Positions 1 through 7,527 of a DNA stretch of 15,040 bases are shown one piece after another. This DNA comes from Clostridia bacterium (GTDB taxonomy: Bacteria > Bacillota > Clostridia > Oscillospirales > Acutalibacteraceae). The stretch is taken from contig CAAEIM010000066.1 of the NCBI GenBank assembly GCA_900755995.1, positions 1 through 15,040 of the forward strand, written 5' to 3'. The translations under genes and the position numbers were made by a program. The notes beneath the pieces are model-generated. The model worked only from the letters and a program-made list of their open reading frames with translations, made no database searches and had not been told where the DNA came from. Each line of letters opens with the position of its first letter. Positions within the stretch are counted from its first letter, which is position 1.

Positions 1-47
1 ATATAATTATTAGTTTATCTAAATATTAATAACAAAACTGATTGCTG

Positions 48-76
48 TTGATTATTATTGTGTAATGTAGTAATAT
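48..76 (+). promoter_or_regulatory. possible promoter for the lipoprotein genes
   Basis: TTGATT (48-53) and TAATAT (71-76) are separated by exactly 17 bases, 46 bases ahead of the first lipoprotein start. Each hexamer matches the sigma-A consensus at four of six positions. The surroundings are very AT-rich, so chance matches are likely. Confidence 0.35.
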
Positions 77-121
77 TAAGTTATGAGATAAATGCATTTA
101 ACATCAAAAGGAGTGATTTTT

Positions 122-551
122 ATGTATATTATATTTAACGGTAGCACTCTTTGCTTTTTCCTCCTGTACATATACGGATAGTGTTATTAAAACACTGCCG
201 GAATATAGTTATAGTGAAGAATATTATTCTGATGGCACAAGGGATTATACTGATTACTGTAAATATTATTATTCAGATAATGATATTTTAGAAAGTATAG
301 ACACAAATGATATATTTCAAAAAGTCACATCTGAAAATATTGATACCATTAAAAATTATATAAGAAATTATAACAATAGAATAAAAGACAGCAAAAATAA
401 TGATAAATATGATTTTTCAATAAATCAAATAAGTGAGGACAATTACTTTTATTTTATAACTAAAAATGAAATTAATCCACTTAACGATTATGATCTGTAT
501 TATTTTGATAAGGATAAACAAGTTATGTATTATTTTCATAGCAATATTTAA
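122..551 (+). pseudogene. small lipoprotein gene with a frameshift in the signal peptide
   Basis: An AAAGGAG ribosome binding site (107-113) lies eight bases before ATG 122, but that frame stops at 178. The +1-shifted frame is open from about 117 to TAA 549-551 and has no usable start of its own. Removing one T from the TTT at 134-136 joins them into a protein of about 142 residues starting MYIILTVALFAFSSC, a short lipoprotein signal with an FSSC lipobox (Cys codon 165-167). The mature part is rich in Tyr, Asp, Asn and Lys; I recognise no domain. It shares a short DGTR stretch with the next gene, possibly by chance. The n-region lacks Lys/Arg, which is unusual. It could be a real pseudogene, a phase-variable gene or a sequencing error. 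If translated, it would be anchored outside the membrane. Confidence 0.6.
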
Positions 552-596
552 AATACAGAAAAGTATTATATTTCTATGTTGTAAGGAGAAAATAAA

Positions 597-1058
597 ATGA
601 AAAAAGTTGCCAAGTTTCTTTTTATGTTAATTATAGTATCTATTACAGTTCTTTTTAACACAGCGTGTACCCCTGACGATTTATTTTGTCCGTATTATCC
701 GAATGAAAAATTACAAATTGTATATTCAATAGACGCAACAGTTTATACTTTTGAAAATAAGGCTACTTTTATAATACCCCACAATGGAAACAATTCCGAT
801 TCTGAAACAAAAGTATCTGAATCACAAGATGAATTATATATTTCTTCAACTGAGGTTGATTCTATAATATATGATGGCACAAGGATGTTGTGGGGTGACT
901 TTGACAGATTTGCTTATAACAATAATTATGCATATGTTAAAAAAGGCAATATGTATCATGTTGTTGATGTAACAGGTGAACTGGATTTTGAGTACACCGA
1001 AGATGAATTTTTCGAACGGTATCCTGATTATCAAAACTTAAATTGGTATAATGTGTAG
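597..1058 (+). CDS. small predicted lipoprotein of unknown function
   Basis: This encodes 153 residues. AAGGAG (583-588) lies eight bases before the ATG, which fixes the start. The N-terminus MKKVAKFLFMLIIVSITVLF is a basic n-region plus hydrophobic core, followed by NTAC with Cys24 as the probable lipidation site. Asn at -3 is not ideal for a lipobox, but the overall form is a type II signal peptide. The mature part is acidic and aromatic-rich (many Asp, Glu, Tyr, Asn), with alternating polar and aromatic stretches near residues 90-125 that suggest beta strands. I recognise no family. It begins 45 bases after the broken lipoprotein gene and is probably co-transcribed with it. Its codons are far more AT-rich than those of genes from 1099 onward, which suggests an accessory or fast-evolving segment. 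Confidence 0.75.
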   Translation: MKKVAKFLFMLIIVSITVLFNTACTPDDLFCPYYPNEKLQIVYSIDATVYTFENKATFIIPHNGNNSDSETKVSESQDELYISSTEVDSIIYDGTRMLWGDFDRFAYNNNYAYVKKGNMYHVVDVTGELDFEYTEDEFFERYPDYQNLNWYNV

Positions 1059-1098
1059 TTACTGAGATAAGAGCAAGAGTCTTAAATGAATTGATTAC

Positions 1099-2052
1099 TC
1101 AGGTAAGGTTCTTCACTTCTGCCTTGTCAGCGCTGAAAAACAGCATATCAAGCGCAATGAGCAGAGTACAGCCGATAATTACTTCAATGGGGTACAAAAA
1201 GATTTTGTCATTTGGTATAATGAGCGGCAGAAGTGCGATTGCACCGGCGGGCGGAAAGTTCTTTTTAGTTAAAGCAAAGACTATGAACAACGCAAGAATC
1301 GCAAGACAGGCGCATAACCAAATCGGAAGTGAACAGAATTGCACAGGACACCTTGCACCGAAGCCTATCAGTGCGGCAAGGCTAACGCAAATGAGTGTGG
1401 CAAGAGGCCTTTTTGAGCTGTTGTAGGGCGAGAATTCTACAAATGTTACAATGAGAGGCGGAGCAAGATAGAGGTATTCCCCTGTGATTACAGCAGGAAG
1501 CAGTGCCGCAGAAAAAATAACGCAGCGCTTTGCCCATAGTGATGATTGTGACTTAATATCAGGTGGGTTAAAGCTGTAATTGAGAGGTTTATTTATGTCT
1601 GATTTTTCCATAATGTAATTGACAAGAGCTATTATAATTGTCATTGCAAGTACAGAAATTGGGTAAATTATGCTTTCAGTGTTCATCATTATCGGCAAAA
1701 TGCAGGCGGAGATTATAGGATACATAGTAGTGTCGGACACTGTAAGACAAACGGCTGCAAAGATAAATCCCAAAAGCAATTTAATCGGCATAGCAAGCGG
1801 AATAAAATTTACGATTATTATTCCCATCAGTGCGGCGAGAGTCATTAATATAATCATTTTGGGACGAGAAACATTCCACGGGGTTTGAGGAATCAGCCAC
1901 GCACCGACCGTAAGCGCTGCAATTTCGGGGAATATTATTTCCTTTTCACCGAGAATTTCCGCTGTAAAGCACATAAGAAATACCATTCCAAGGCTAAGCA
2001 GATACCTTATCAGCTTTTCTTTTGTAAAATGTAATTTGTTTTGCTTATTCAT
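1099..2052 (-). CDS. HPP-family integral membrane protein (internally duplicated)
   Basis: This encodes 317 residues, almost entirely hydrophobic. AAAAGGATAA (2061-2070) precedes the ATG at an acceptable distance. The C-terminal half (about 190-305) has the HPP-family layout: an APP-containing first helix, a short SPYNSSKRP loop, two more helices, then FPPAGAIALLPL (266-277) in place of the family's HPPAGATALLP signature, and a last helix. The first His is replaced by Phe. The N-terminal half (about 38-147) repeats this plan with a degenerate signature (MYPIISACILPI). The loop-plus-helix segments SPYNSSKRP...SLAALIG and TPWNVSRP...TLAALMG align well. Some HPP proteins in plants and cyanobacteria are linked to nitrite transport, but I would not extend that role here. 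Gene order is convergent with the lipoproteins; it lies downstream of the acetyltransferase on the same strand. A very hydrophilic linker (about 149-172) joins the halves. Confidence 0.75.
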   Translation of the reverse strand: MNKQNKLHFTKEKLIRYLLSLGMVFLMCFTAEILGEKEIIFPEIAALTVGAWLIPQTPWNVSRPKMIILMTLAALMGIIIVNFIPLAMPIKLLLGFIFAAVCLTVSDTTMYPIISACILPIMMNTESIIYPISVLAMTIIIALVNYIMEKSDINKPLNYSFNPPDIKSQSSLWAKRCVIFSAALLPAVITGEYLYLAPPLIVTFVEFSPYNSSKRPLATLICVSLAALIGFGARCPVQFCSLPIWLCACLAILALFIVFALTKKNFPPAGAIALLPLIIPNDKIFLYPIEVIIGCTLLIALDMLFFSADKAEVKNLT

Positions 2053-2138
2053 ATGTTGTATTATCCTTTTATCTATTTTTATGGGCAGGCAAGCTCTTTA
2101 CAGAGCTGCATCTGTAATTTTTTATTTCTCATTATGTT

Positions 2139-2600
2139 TTAATCTTTTTTTAGCTCTTTTATCATTACATAATTTGTTAAAAAAATGCCCTGTCTTTCAA
2201 CCTGCTGTTCTTTAAGTACTATGTAGCCTCGTTTTTCAAAAAAAGGCTTTGCCGTAATAGATGCATGAGTTTTTATCCTGTCAAAGTCAGATGAGTGCTC
2301 CAGCTTGTCGCATATTGCAGTGGCTATGCCTTGATTTTGATAATCCTTGTGAACGTATAATCTGTCAAGATACCCGGCTCTATCAATATCGCCAAAGCCG
2401 ACAATCACATCATTTTTGACGGCAACTACTGTATAATGTTCAGAAAATGACAGATTCCATTTCTGTAAATCCACTTTGCCTGTTGCCCAGACATCCAGCT
2501 GTTCCTTAGTGTAATCTTTGACATTTATTGTATGAACGGTTTGATAAAACAGCCTTGCCATTTGTTTGCAATCTGTCGGAGCATATTTCCTGATAATCAT
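2139..2600 (-). CDS. GNAT-family N-acetyltransferase (YafP-like)
   Basis: This encodes 153 residues starting MIIRKYAPTD. I chose ATG 2600 over the in-frame ATG at 2654 because AAAGGGCGG (2611-2619) sits ten bases ahead and GNAT proteins usually begin with this M-I-x-R strand; the longer form adds an atypical 18 residues. Motif A is LDRLYVHKDYQNQGIATAI (78-96), with the Q-x-x-G-x-A acetyl-CoA pyrophosphate loop at 88-93. The later AKPFFEKRGY segment (117-126) is the usual C-terminal GNAT strand. The DYTKEQLDVW segment (29-38) resembles the YafP group of small bacterial acetyltransferases. It would transfer an acetyl group from acetyl-CoA to an unknown amine. It lies 86 bases upstream of the HPP gene on the same strand and diverges from a second, unrelated-looking GNAT gene. 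Confidence 0.85.
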   Translation of the reverse strand: MIIRKYAPTDCKQMARLFYQTVHTINVKDYTKEQLDVWATGKVDLQKWNLSFSEHYTVVAVKNDVIVGFGDIDRAGYLDRLYVHKDYQNQGIATAICDKLEHSSDFDRIKTHASITAKPFFEKRGYIVLKEQQVERQGIFLTNYVMIKELKKD

Positions 2601-2634
2601 AATATTATTTCCGCCCTTTGCCGAATTTTCTATT

Positions 2635-2643
2635 ATTCTACCA
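2635..2643 (-). promoter_or_regulatory. possible extended -10 promoter for the minus-strand acetyltransferase
   Basis: On the minus strand TAGAAT (2640-2635) is preceded by TGG, giving an extended -10 (TGnTAGAAT) about 35 bases before ATG 2600. I see no good -35 element at the usual spacing. Confidence 0.35.
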
Positions 2644-2691
2644 CAACTACGCAAAAATTTCTACCGACATTATTAAGCAGTGTAAAGTGTA

Positions 2692-2720
2692 TTGCTATCG
2701 CACTGAAAAAGCTGTATAAT
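2692..2720 (+). promoter_or_regulatory. promoter of the plus-strand acetyltransferase
   Basis: TTGCTA (2692-2697), a 17-base spacer and a perfect TATAAT (2715-2720) precede the second GNAT gene. The start would be near 2727, giving a leader of about 28 bases that contains the TTTGGAGG ribosome binding site. Confidence 0.6.
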
Positions 2721-2754
2721 ATGTTAATAAATCACTTTGCTTTTGGAGGTTTTT

Positions 2755-3222
2755 ATGATTATAAGAATGGCTGAGGAAAGCGACATTCCCCAGATAGAGG
2801 AGCTTCTTTATCAGGTGCATAAGGTTCATTCAGACAAACGCCCCGACCTTTTTACTCCGGGTTCAAAAAAATATACTGCTGATGAGCTAAGAGAAATTTT
2901 AAAAGACGAGGAAAAGCCTGTTTATGTGGCTGATGCAGACGGAATTATACTCGGCTACGCCTTCTGCGTTTATCAAAAGCATTATTCAAATTCCGTAAAC
3001 CTATACACAAGCCTTTATATTGACGATTTGTGCGTGTCGGAAAAGGCGAGGGGTCAAAAAATCGGCACTCAACTCTACAATTTTGTGCTTGACATTGCTA
3101 AACAAAACGGCTGTCATAACCTGACACTTAATGTGTGGTCGTGTAACGAGGGCGCAAAAAGGTTTTACGAAAAATGCGGTCTTAAAATTCAGAAATACGG
3201 TATGGAGCAGGTTCTGGACTAA
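2755..3222 (+). CDS. GNAT-family N-acetyltransferase
   Basis: This encodes 155 residues starting MIIRMAEESD. GGAGG (2745-2749) lies just ahead of ATG 2755; the upstream in-frame ATG at 2737 precedes that site and is rejected. Motif A is YIDDLCVSEKARGQKIGTQL (88-107), with the R-G-Q-K-I-G acetyl-CoA loop at 99-104. Motif B is LTLNVWSCNEGAKRFYEKCG (123-142), a classic N-x-x-A-x-x-F-Y-x-x-x-G GNAT ending. The HSDKRPDLF segment (25-33) is common in a clostridial subgroup. The acceptor is not deducible. It stands alone under its own promoter, divergent from the GNAT gene at 2139-2600, and I see no strong terminator before ilvD. The two GNAT proteins do not resemble each other beyond the fold, so they are not a recent duplication. 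Confidence 0.88.
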   Translation: MIIRMAEESDIPQIEELLYQVHKVHSDKRPDLFTPGSKKYTADELREILKDEEKPVYVADADGIILGYAFCVYQKHYSNSVNLYTSLYIDDLCVSEKARGQKIGTQLYNFVLDIAKQNGCHNLTLNVWSCNEGAKRFYEKCGLKIQKYGMEQVLD

Positions 3223-3298
3223 TTTTTTTAATTCAACGCAGCGGATATTCGGTTTTGCCTGCTGAAAATATGAATAAAAGGAAAAGTGACGAATTACC

Positions 3299-3327
3299 TT
3301 GATTTTGTGCGTTTTTTGTGCTAATAT
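3299..3327 (+). promoter_or_regulatory. probable ilvD promoter
   Basis: TTGATT (3299-3304) and TAATAT (3322-3327) are spaced by 17 bases. Transcription would start near 3334, leaving a leader of about 105 bases before ilvD. Confidence 0.45.
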
Positions 3328-3363
3328 ATTATTCAATGAGCAGTGTATATACGCTGTTCGTCA

Positions 3364-3400
3364 GGTTAAAAAGCAGAAAAATTACGTTGGCTTTTTGACT
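3364..3400 (+). promoter_or_regulatory. hairpin in the ilvD leader
   Basis: GGTTAAAAAGC (3364-3374) can pair with GCTTTTTGACT (3390-3400) through 11 positions, including two G-U pairs, around a 15-base loop. No T-run follows it, so it is not a simple terminator. It could be an anti-structure or an mRNA stability element. No T-box consensus is visible in this leader. Confidence 0.3.
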
Positions 3401-3439
3401 GATTAATTTATAAATAATTATTAAGAGAGGATAATACAT

Positions 3440-5098
3440 ATGAAAAGTGATGTTATAAAGATTGGTGCAAATGCCGCACCACAGCGTTCACTTCTGAACG
3501 CTCTCGGTTTAACCGAAGAAGAAATGAAAAAACCTCTTATCGGTATTGTTAGCTCAAAGAATGATATTGTTCCCGGTCATATGAACCTCGACAAGATCGT
3601 TGACGCTGTAAAGCAGGGCGTTGCTCTTGCGGGCGGTGTTCCGATTGTTTTTCCTGCAATCGCCGTTTGTGACGGTATTGCAATGGGACATGAGGGTATG
3701 AAATACTCTCTTGTTACCCGTGAGCTTATAGCTGACTCAACAGAGGCTATGGCAAAGGCTCACGCTTTTGACGCCCTTGTAATGGTTCCAAACTGCGATA
3801 AGAATGTTCCCGGACTTCTCATGGCTGCCGCAAGAATAAATGTTCCGACAATTTTTGTAAGCGGCGGTCCAATGCTTGCCGGTCATGTCAAGGGAAGAAA
3901 GACCAGCCTTTCAAGTATGTTCGAGGCTGTAGGTGCTTATTCGGCAAACAAGATTTCAGCTGAAGATCTTTGTGAATTTGAAAACAAGGCTTGCCCTTCC
4001 TGCGGTTCTTGCTCCGGTATGTACACGGCAAACAGTATGAACTGCCTCACCGAAGCGATCGGTATGGGTTTACAGGGCAACGGTACAATTCCGGCTGTTT
4101 ATTCAGAAAGAATCAAGCTTGCTAAGCATGCAGGCATGAAGATTATGGAATTGCTTGAAAAGGACATCCGTCCTCTTGATATTATGACAGAAAAGGCATT
4201 TATGAATGCACTTACAGTTGATATGGCACTTGGTTGTTCAACTAATACTATGCTCCATCTTCCTGCAATCGCAAAAGAGGCAGGCGTAAGCCTTAATCTT
4301 GAGATTGCAAATGAAATCAGCGCACAGACTCCTAACCTCTGCCATCTTGCTCCTGCAGGTCATACATATATGGAAGAGCTTAACGAGGCAGGCGGTGTTT
4401 ATGCTGTTATGCACGAGCTTACAAAGCTCAATCTTCTCAATACAGACCTCATTACCTGCACAGGCAAAACTGTCGGTGAGAATATTGAGGGCTGCGAGAT
4501 TAAGAATACAGAGCTTATCCGCCCAATCACAAATCCATACAGCACAACAGGCGGTATTGCCGTACTCAAGGGTAACCTTGCTCCTGACGGTTGCGTGGTT
4601 AAGAGAAGTGCCGTTGCTCCCGAAATGCTGGCTCATAAAGGTAACGCAAGAGTATTTGACTGCGAGGAAGACGCACTTGATGCTATCCACGGTGGAAAAA
4701 TCAACTCCGGCGATGTAGTAATTATCCGCTACGAAGGTCCTAAGGGCGGCCCCGGTATGAGAGAAATGCTCAATCCTACATCTGCTATCATGGGCAGCGG
4801 TCTTGGTAACAGCGTTGCTCTTATTACAGACGGTCGTTTCTCCGGCGCTACAAGAGGTGCTGCAATCGGTCATGTATCTCCTGAGGCAGCAGTCGGCGGT
4901 CCTATCGCTCTTGTTCAGGAGGGCGATACAATAGAAATCGACATCAACGCAAACACTATCAATGTGCTTGTATCTGACGAAGAGCTTGCTAAGCGTAAGG
5001 CTGAGTGGAAGCCTCGTCAGCCGAAAATTACAACAGGATATCTTGCTCGTTATGCAAAGCTTGTAACATCAGGCGCTCAGGGCGCTGTCCTTGAATAA
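3440..5098 (+). CDS. ilvD: dihydroxy-acid dehydratase
   Basis: This encodes 552 residues, the usual length for the family. AGAGAGGAT (3424-3432) precedes ATG 3440. IlvD dehydrates 2,3-dihydroxy-isovalerate and 2,3-dihydroxy-3-methylvalerate to the keto acids used for valine, isoleucine and leucine; it is a cytoplasmic Fe-S enzyme. Family signature 1 is seen as NCDKNVPG (118-125), with cluster ligand Cys119 and metal-binding Asp-Lys. The second Cys-rich segment is ACPSCGSCSGMYTANSMNCL (184-203), and the C-terminal signature is ALITDGRFSGATRG. Signature 2 and the active-site region look intact. It is not in an ilv operon: neighbours are an acetyltransferase upstream and a strong terminator downstream. 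The leader has a hairpin and a short Val/Leu/Ile-containing reading frame that might relate to control. Identification is secure. Confidence 0.97.
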   Translation: MKSDVIKIGANAAPQRSLLNALGLTEEEMKKPLIGIVSSKNDIVPGHMNLDKIVDAVKQGVALAGGVPIVFPAIAVCDGIAMGHEGMKYSLVTRELIADSTEAMAKAHAFDALVMVPNCDKNVPGLLMAAARINVPTIFVSGGPMLAGHVKGRKTSLSSMFEAVGAYSANKISAEDLCEFENKACPSCGSCSGMYTANSMNCLTEAIGMGLQGNGTIPAVYSERIKLAKHAGMKIMELLEKDIRPLDIMTEKAFMNALTVDMALGCSTNTMLHLPAIAKEAGVSLNLEIANEISAQTPNLCHLAPAGHTYMEELNEAGGVYAVMHELTKLNLLNTDLITCTGKTVGENIEGCEIKNTELIRPITNPYSTTGGIAVLKGNLAPDGCVVKRSAVAPEMLAHKGNARVFDCEEDALDAIHGGKINSGDVVIIRYEGPKGGPGMREMLNPTSAIMGSGLGNSVALITDGRFSGATRGAAIGHVSPEAAVGGPIALVQEGDTIEIDINANTINVLVSDEELAKRKAEWKPRQPKITTGYLARYAKLVTSGAQGAVLE

Positions 5099-5182
5099 TT
5101 TTTCGATGGTATTGTTGCACAAAAAACTTTAGAAATTTTTATGTTTTAAACACTTAAGTTGAATTGAATAAGCAATTTGCAC

Positions 5183-5226
5183 AATTAACTCCTTGTCTTA
5201 TTAGGCAAGGAGTTAATTTTTTATCT
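5183..5226 (+). terminator. intrinsic terminator after ilvD
   Basis: TTAACTCCTTGTC (5185-5197) pairs with GGCAAGGAGTTAA (5204-5216) around a TTATTA loop, with one T-G pair. The stem extends by two A-T pairs and is followed by a T-rich tail. Confidence 0.9.
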
Positions 5227-5242
5227 TTTCGCCGAATTTCTA

Positions 5243-5271
5243 TTGTATGATTTATACAAATATGCTATAAT
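5243..5271 (+). promoter_or_regulatory. promoter of the EF-G-like gene
   Basis: TTGTAT (5243-5248), a 17-base spacer and TATAAT (5266-5271) preceded by TGC form an extended -10 promoter. A second candidate, TTGATT (5283-5288) with TAAAAT (5307-5312), lies closer to the gene. Confidence 0.6.
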
Positions 5272-5343
5272 TAGCAGGTAAGTTGATTTGTAATTGTCGA
5301 AAACGCTAAAATTTGAATATATTTCCCGAAAGGAGTGTTTCTT

Positions 5344-7413
5344 TTGAAACAATACAACGCAAAAAAAATATTAAACATCGCCCTTGCAGGTCACAGCGGC
5401 TGCGGAAAAACATCTGTTGCAGAGAGTATGATTTATCTTGCAAAGGCTTCTGAAAGACTCGGTAATATTGCAGACGGCAATACCGTTCTTGATTACGACA
5501 GCGAGGAAATCAAGCGTCAGACGTCTATTCTGACCTCGGTTGCCCCGATTGAATGGAAGAATACCAAGATTAATATTATAGATACTCCGGGTCTGTTCGA
5601 TTTTGAGGGCGGCGTTGCAGAGGGTATGCGTGCTGCCGACTCAGCCTTGATTGTAGTATCAGGAAAGGACGGAGTTAATGTAGGCACAGAAAAAGCAGTT
5701 AAGGCTGCCACAAAGGCAGGGCTTACAAAGATTTTCTTTGTAAACGGTCTTTGCGATGAGAGCGCCAGATTCTATCGTGTATTTGAGAGCCTGAAAGCAA
5801 CCTTTGGCCCTACTGTTTGCCCTGTTGTTGTTCCGTATATTGTTGACGGTCAGGCAAATACATATGTAAATCTGTTTGATTACAAGGCTTACAAGTATGA
5901 CACTGACGGCTCGGTGGTTCAGACTCCCCTGCCTGATATGGGCGACAGACTTGACGGTCTGCGTGAGGCAATCAAGGAGGCGGTTGCCGAAACAAGCGAG
6001 GAGCTGCTTGACAAATTTATTATGGGCGAGGAATTTACTCCTGAAGAAATTATCCTCGGTGTAAGCAAGGGTGTTAAGGACGGCACAATCTGTCCGGTAT
6101 TCTGCGGAGATGCGCACAATACCTTTGCCTTTGACCAGTTCCTCAACAGCCTTGTATGGCTTGCTCCTACGGCTGCCGATAAGGGAGAGGAAATCGGTGT
6201 TGACGTTGACGGAGAGCCTGTTGAAATCAGCGTAAATGAAAATGCCGCAGCCTCAGCAATAGTGTTTAAAACAGTTGTCGATCCGTTCGTTGGTAAGATG
6301 TCATATATCAAGGTGGTGTCGGGCAAGGTAAGCTCAGATACTCCGCTTATCAATATGAGAACAGGTACTCAGGAAAGAATCGGTAAGGTGCTCACCGTCA
6401 GCGGCAAAAAGCAGATGGAAACAGATTATATCTGCGCAGGCGATATTGGCGCAATTCCAAAGCTTGCTACCGTAAAAACAGGCGATACACTTTGTTCACC
6501 TCTCAGAAAGGTAGTGCTTGACGGTATAGATTATCCCGTTTCTTCATATACAATGGCAATTTATCCTGTGACAAAGGGTGATGAGGATAAGGTGGCTCAG
6601 GGACTTGCAAAGCTCAGCGAGGAAGACCCCACCATCAAGTATGTAACAAACCACGAAACCCACGAAATGCTTCTTTCCGGCTTGGGTGAGCAGCACCTTG
6701 ATGTGGTTGTTTCAAAGCTTAAGTCAAAATTCAATGTTGACGCAGTTCTTAAAAAGCAGAAAATTGCATATCGTGAAACAATCAGGAAAAAGGTATCGGC
6801 TCAGGGCAGATATAAAAAGCAGTCGGGCGGTCATGGTCAGTTTGGCGATGTATGGATTGAGTTTGAGCCTTGCGACAGCGAAGGCCTTGAGTTTGCCGAG
6901 AGAGTTGTAGGCGGCGCTGTACCTAAGAATTTCTTCCCTGCGGTTGAAAAAGGATTGCGTGACTCCATTAAAAAGGGTGTGCTTGCAGGTTATCCCATGG
7001 TAGGCATCAAAGCAACGCTTTATGACGGCTCATATCATCCGGTTGATTCTTCGGAAATGTCATTTAAAACAGCCGCAAGTATGGCTTACAAAAACGGTAT
7101 TCCAAATGCTTCTCCCACACTTCTTGAGCCAATCGGTTCATTAAAGGTTACATTGCCTGACTCAAATATGGGTGATGTAATGGGCGAGGTAAACAAGCGC
7201 AGAGGCAGAGTACTCGGTATGAATCCTGCTGAGGACAGCGGAATGCAGATTGTTGAGGGTGAAGTCCCAATGGCTGAAATGGATGATTTTGCAACATATC
7301 TTCGCCAGATAACACAGGGCAGAGGAAGTTTTGAATTCTCATTTGCGAGGTACGAGGATGCTCCTGCAAATGTTGCCCAGAAGATTATTGAAAAAGCTAA
7401 AGCAGACGAATAA
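5344..7413 (+). CDS. EF-G2-like translational GTPase (elongation factor G paralogue)
   Basis: This encodes 689 residues. I chose TTG 5344 because AAAGGAG (5329-5335) lies eight bases ahead; the in-frame GTG at 5335 overlaps that site and cannot be the start. The five-domain EF-G plan is complete: GTPase domain (about 7-275), domain II (300-390), III (400-475), IV (475-600, with GGHGQFGDV at 495-503 and YHPVDSSEMSFK at 564-575) and V (600-675). It belongs to the EF-G2-type paralogues rather than canonical FusA: the P-loop is GHSGCGKT (16-23), and the Walker B segment is DTPGLFDF (80-87), without the catalytic His of DTPGH. The guanine-specificity motif, normally NKxD, reads NGLC followed by DE (134-139), and G5 reads CGDA (254-257) in place of CGSA. 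These changes could weaken GTP selectivity. It is not a ribosomal protection protein of the TetM type as far as I can judge. It stands alone between two terminators; its role in translocation, recycling or stress is unknown. Confidence 0.9.
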   Translation: MKQYNAKKILNIALAGHSGCGKTSVAESMIYLAKASERLGNIADGNTVLDYDSEEIKRQTSILTSVAPIEWKNTKINIIDTPGLFDFEGGVAEGMRAADSALIVVSGKDGVNVGTEKAVKAATKAGLTKIFFVNGLCDESARFYRVFESLKATFGPTVCPVVVPYIVDGQANTYVNLFDYKAYKYDTDGSVVQTPLPDMGDRLDGLREAIKEAVAETSEELLDKFIMGEEFTPEEIILGVSKGVKDGTICPVFCGDAHNTFAFDQFLNSLVWLAPTAADKGEEIGVDVDGEPVEISVNENAAASAIVFKTVVDPFVGKMSYIKVVSGKVSSDTPLINMRTGTQERIGKVLTVSGKKQMETDYICAGDIGAIPKLATVKTGDTLCSPLRKVVLDGIDYPVSSYTMAIYPVTKGDEDKVAQGLAKLSEEDPTIKYVTNHETHEMLLSGLGEQHLDVVVSKLKSKFNVDAVLKKQKIAYRETIRKKVSAQGRYKKQSGGHGQFGDVWIEFEPCDSEGLEFAERVVGGAVPKNFFPAVEKGLRDSIKKGVLAGYPMVGIKATLYDGSYHPVDSSEMSFKTAASMAYKNGIPNASPTLLEPIGSLKVTLPDSNMGDVMGEVNKRRGRVLGMNPAEDSGMQIVEGEVPMAEMDDFATYLRQITQGRGSFEFSFARYEDAPANVAQKIIEKAKADE

Positions 7414-7421
7414 TTAAATCG

Positions 7422-7460
7422 AATCCCTTTGCAGTTTTTTGCAAAGGGATTTGTTTCTCT
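7422..7460 (+). terminator. intrinsic terminator after the EF-G-like gene
   Basis: AATCCCTTTGCA (7422-7433) pairs perfectly with TGCAAAGGGATT (7440-7451) around a six-base loop, followed by TGTTTCTCTT. Confidence 0.88.
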
Positions 7461-7489
7461 TGACTAACCCGGTATTTGAGTGATAAATT
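7460..7489 (+). promoter_or_regulatory. possible promoter of the cation transporter gene
   Basis: TTGACT (7460-7465) is a five-of-six -35 match, and TAAATT (7484-7489) follows after 18 bases as a weak -10. It starts at the very end of the preceding terminator tail. Confidence 0.35.
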
Positions 7490-7527
7490 ATATGATAAAG
7501 ATTTTTTTGCAGTAAGTGGTGTTTTGA

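Noticed and set aside
2090..2109. Hairpin AGCTCT/AGAGCT as a terminator between the acetyltransferase and HPP genes
   Set aside because: The stem is only six pairs and the T-rich tract lies on the wrong side for minus-strand transcription.
2601..2654. N-terminal extension of the minus-strand acetyltransferase from ATG 2654
   Set aside because: The 18 added residues do not resemble a GNAT start, and the ribosome binding site at 2611-2619 lies inside the extension.
3223..3439. T-box riboswitch ahead of ilvD
   Set aside because: No T-box consensus sequence, specifier loop or terminator/antiterminator pair is visible.
4238..4873. 211-codon minus-strand reading frame
   Set aside because: It lies entirely within ilvD antisense, is Cys-rich without motifs and has no ribosome binding site; it is a shadow of the real gene.
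5659..6353. Two overlapping minus-strand reading frames of about 150 codons
   Set aside because: Both are antisense to the GTPase domain of the EF-G-like gene and show no protein-like features.
5344..7413. Tetracycline ribosomal protection gene
   Set aside because: The G domain and spacing resemble EF-G2 paralogues, and the domain IV segments are of EF-G type; no feature specific to TetM-type proteins was seen.
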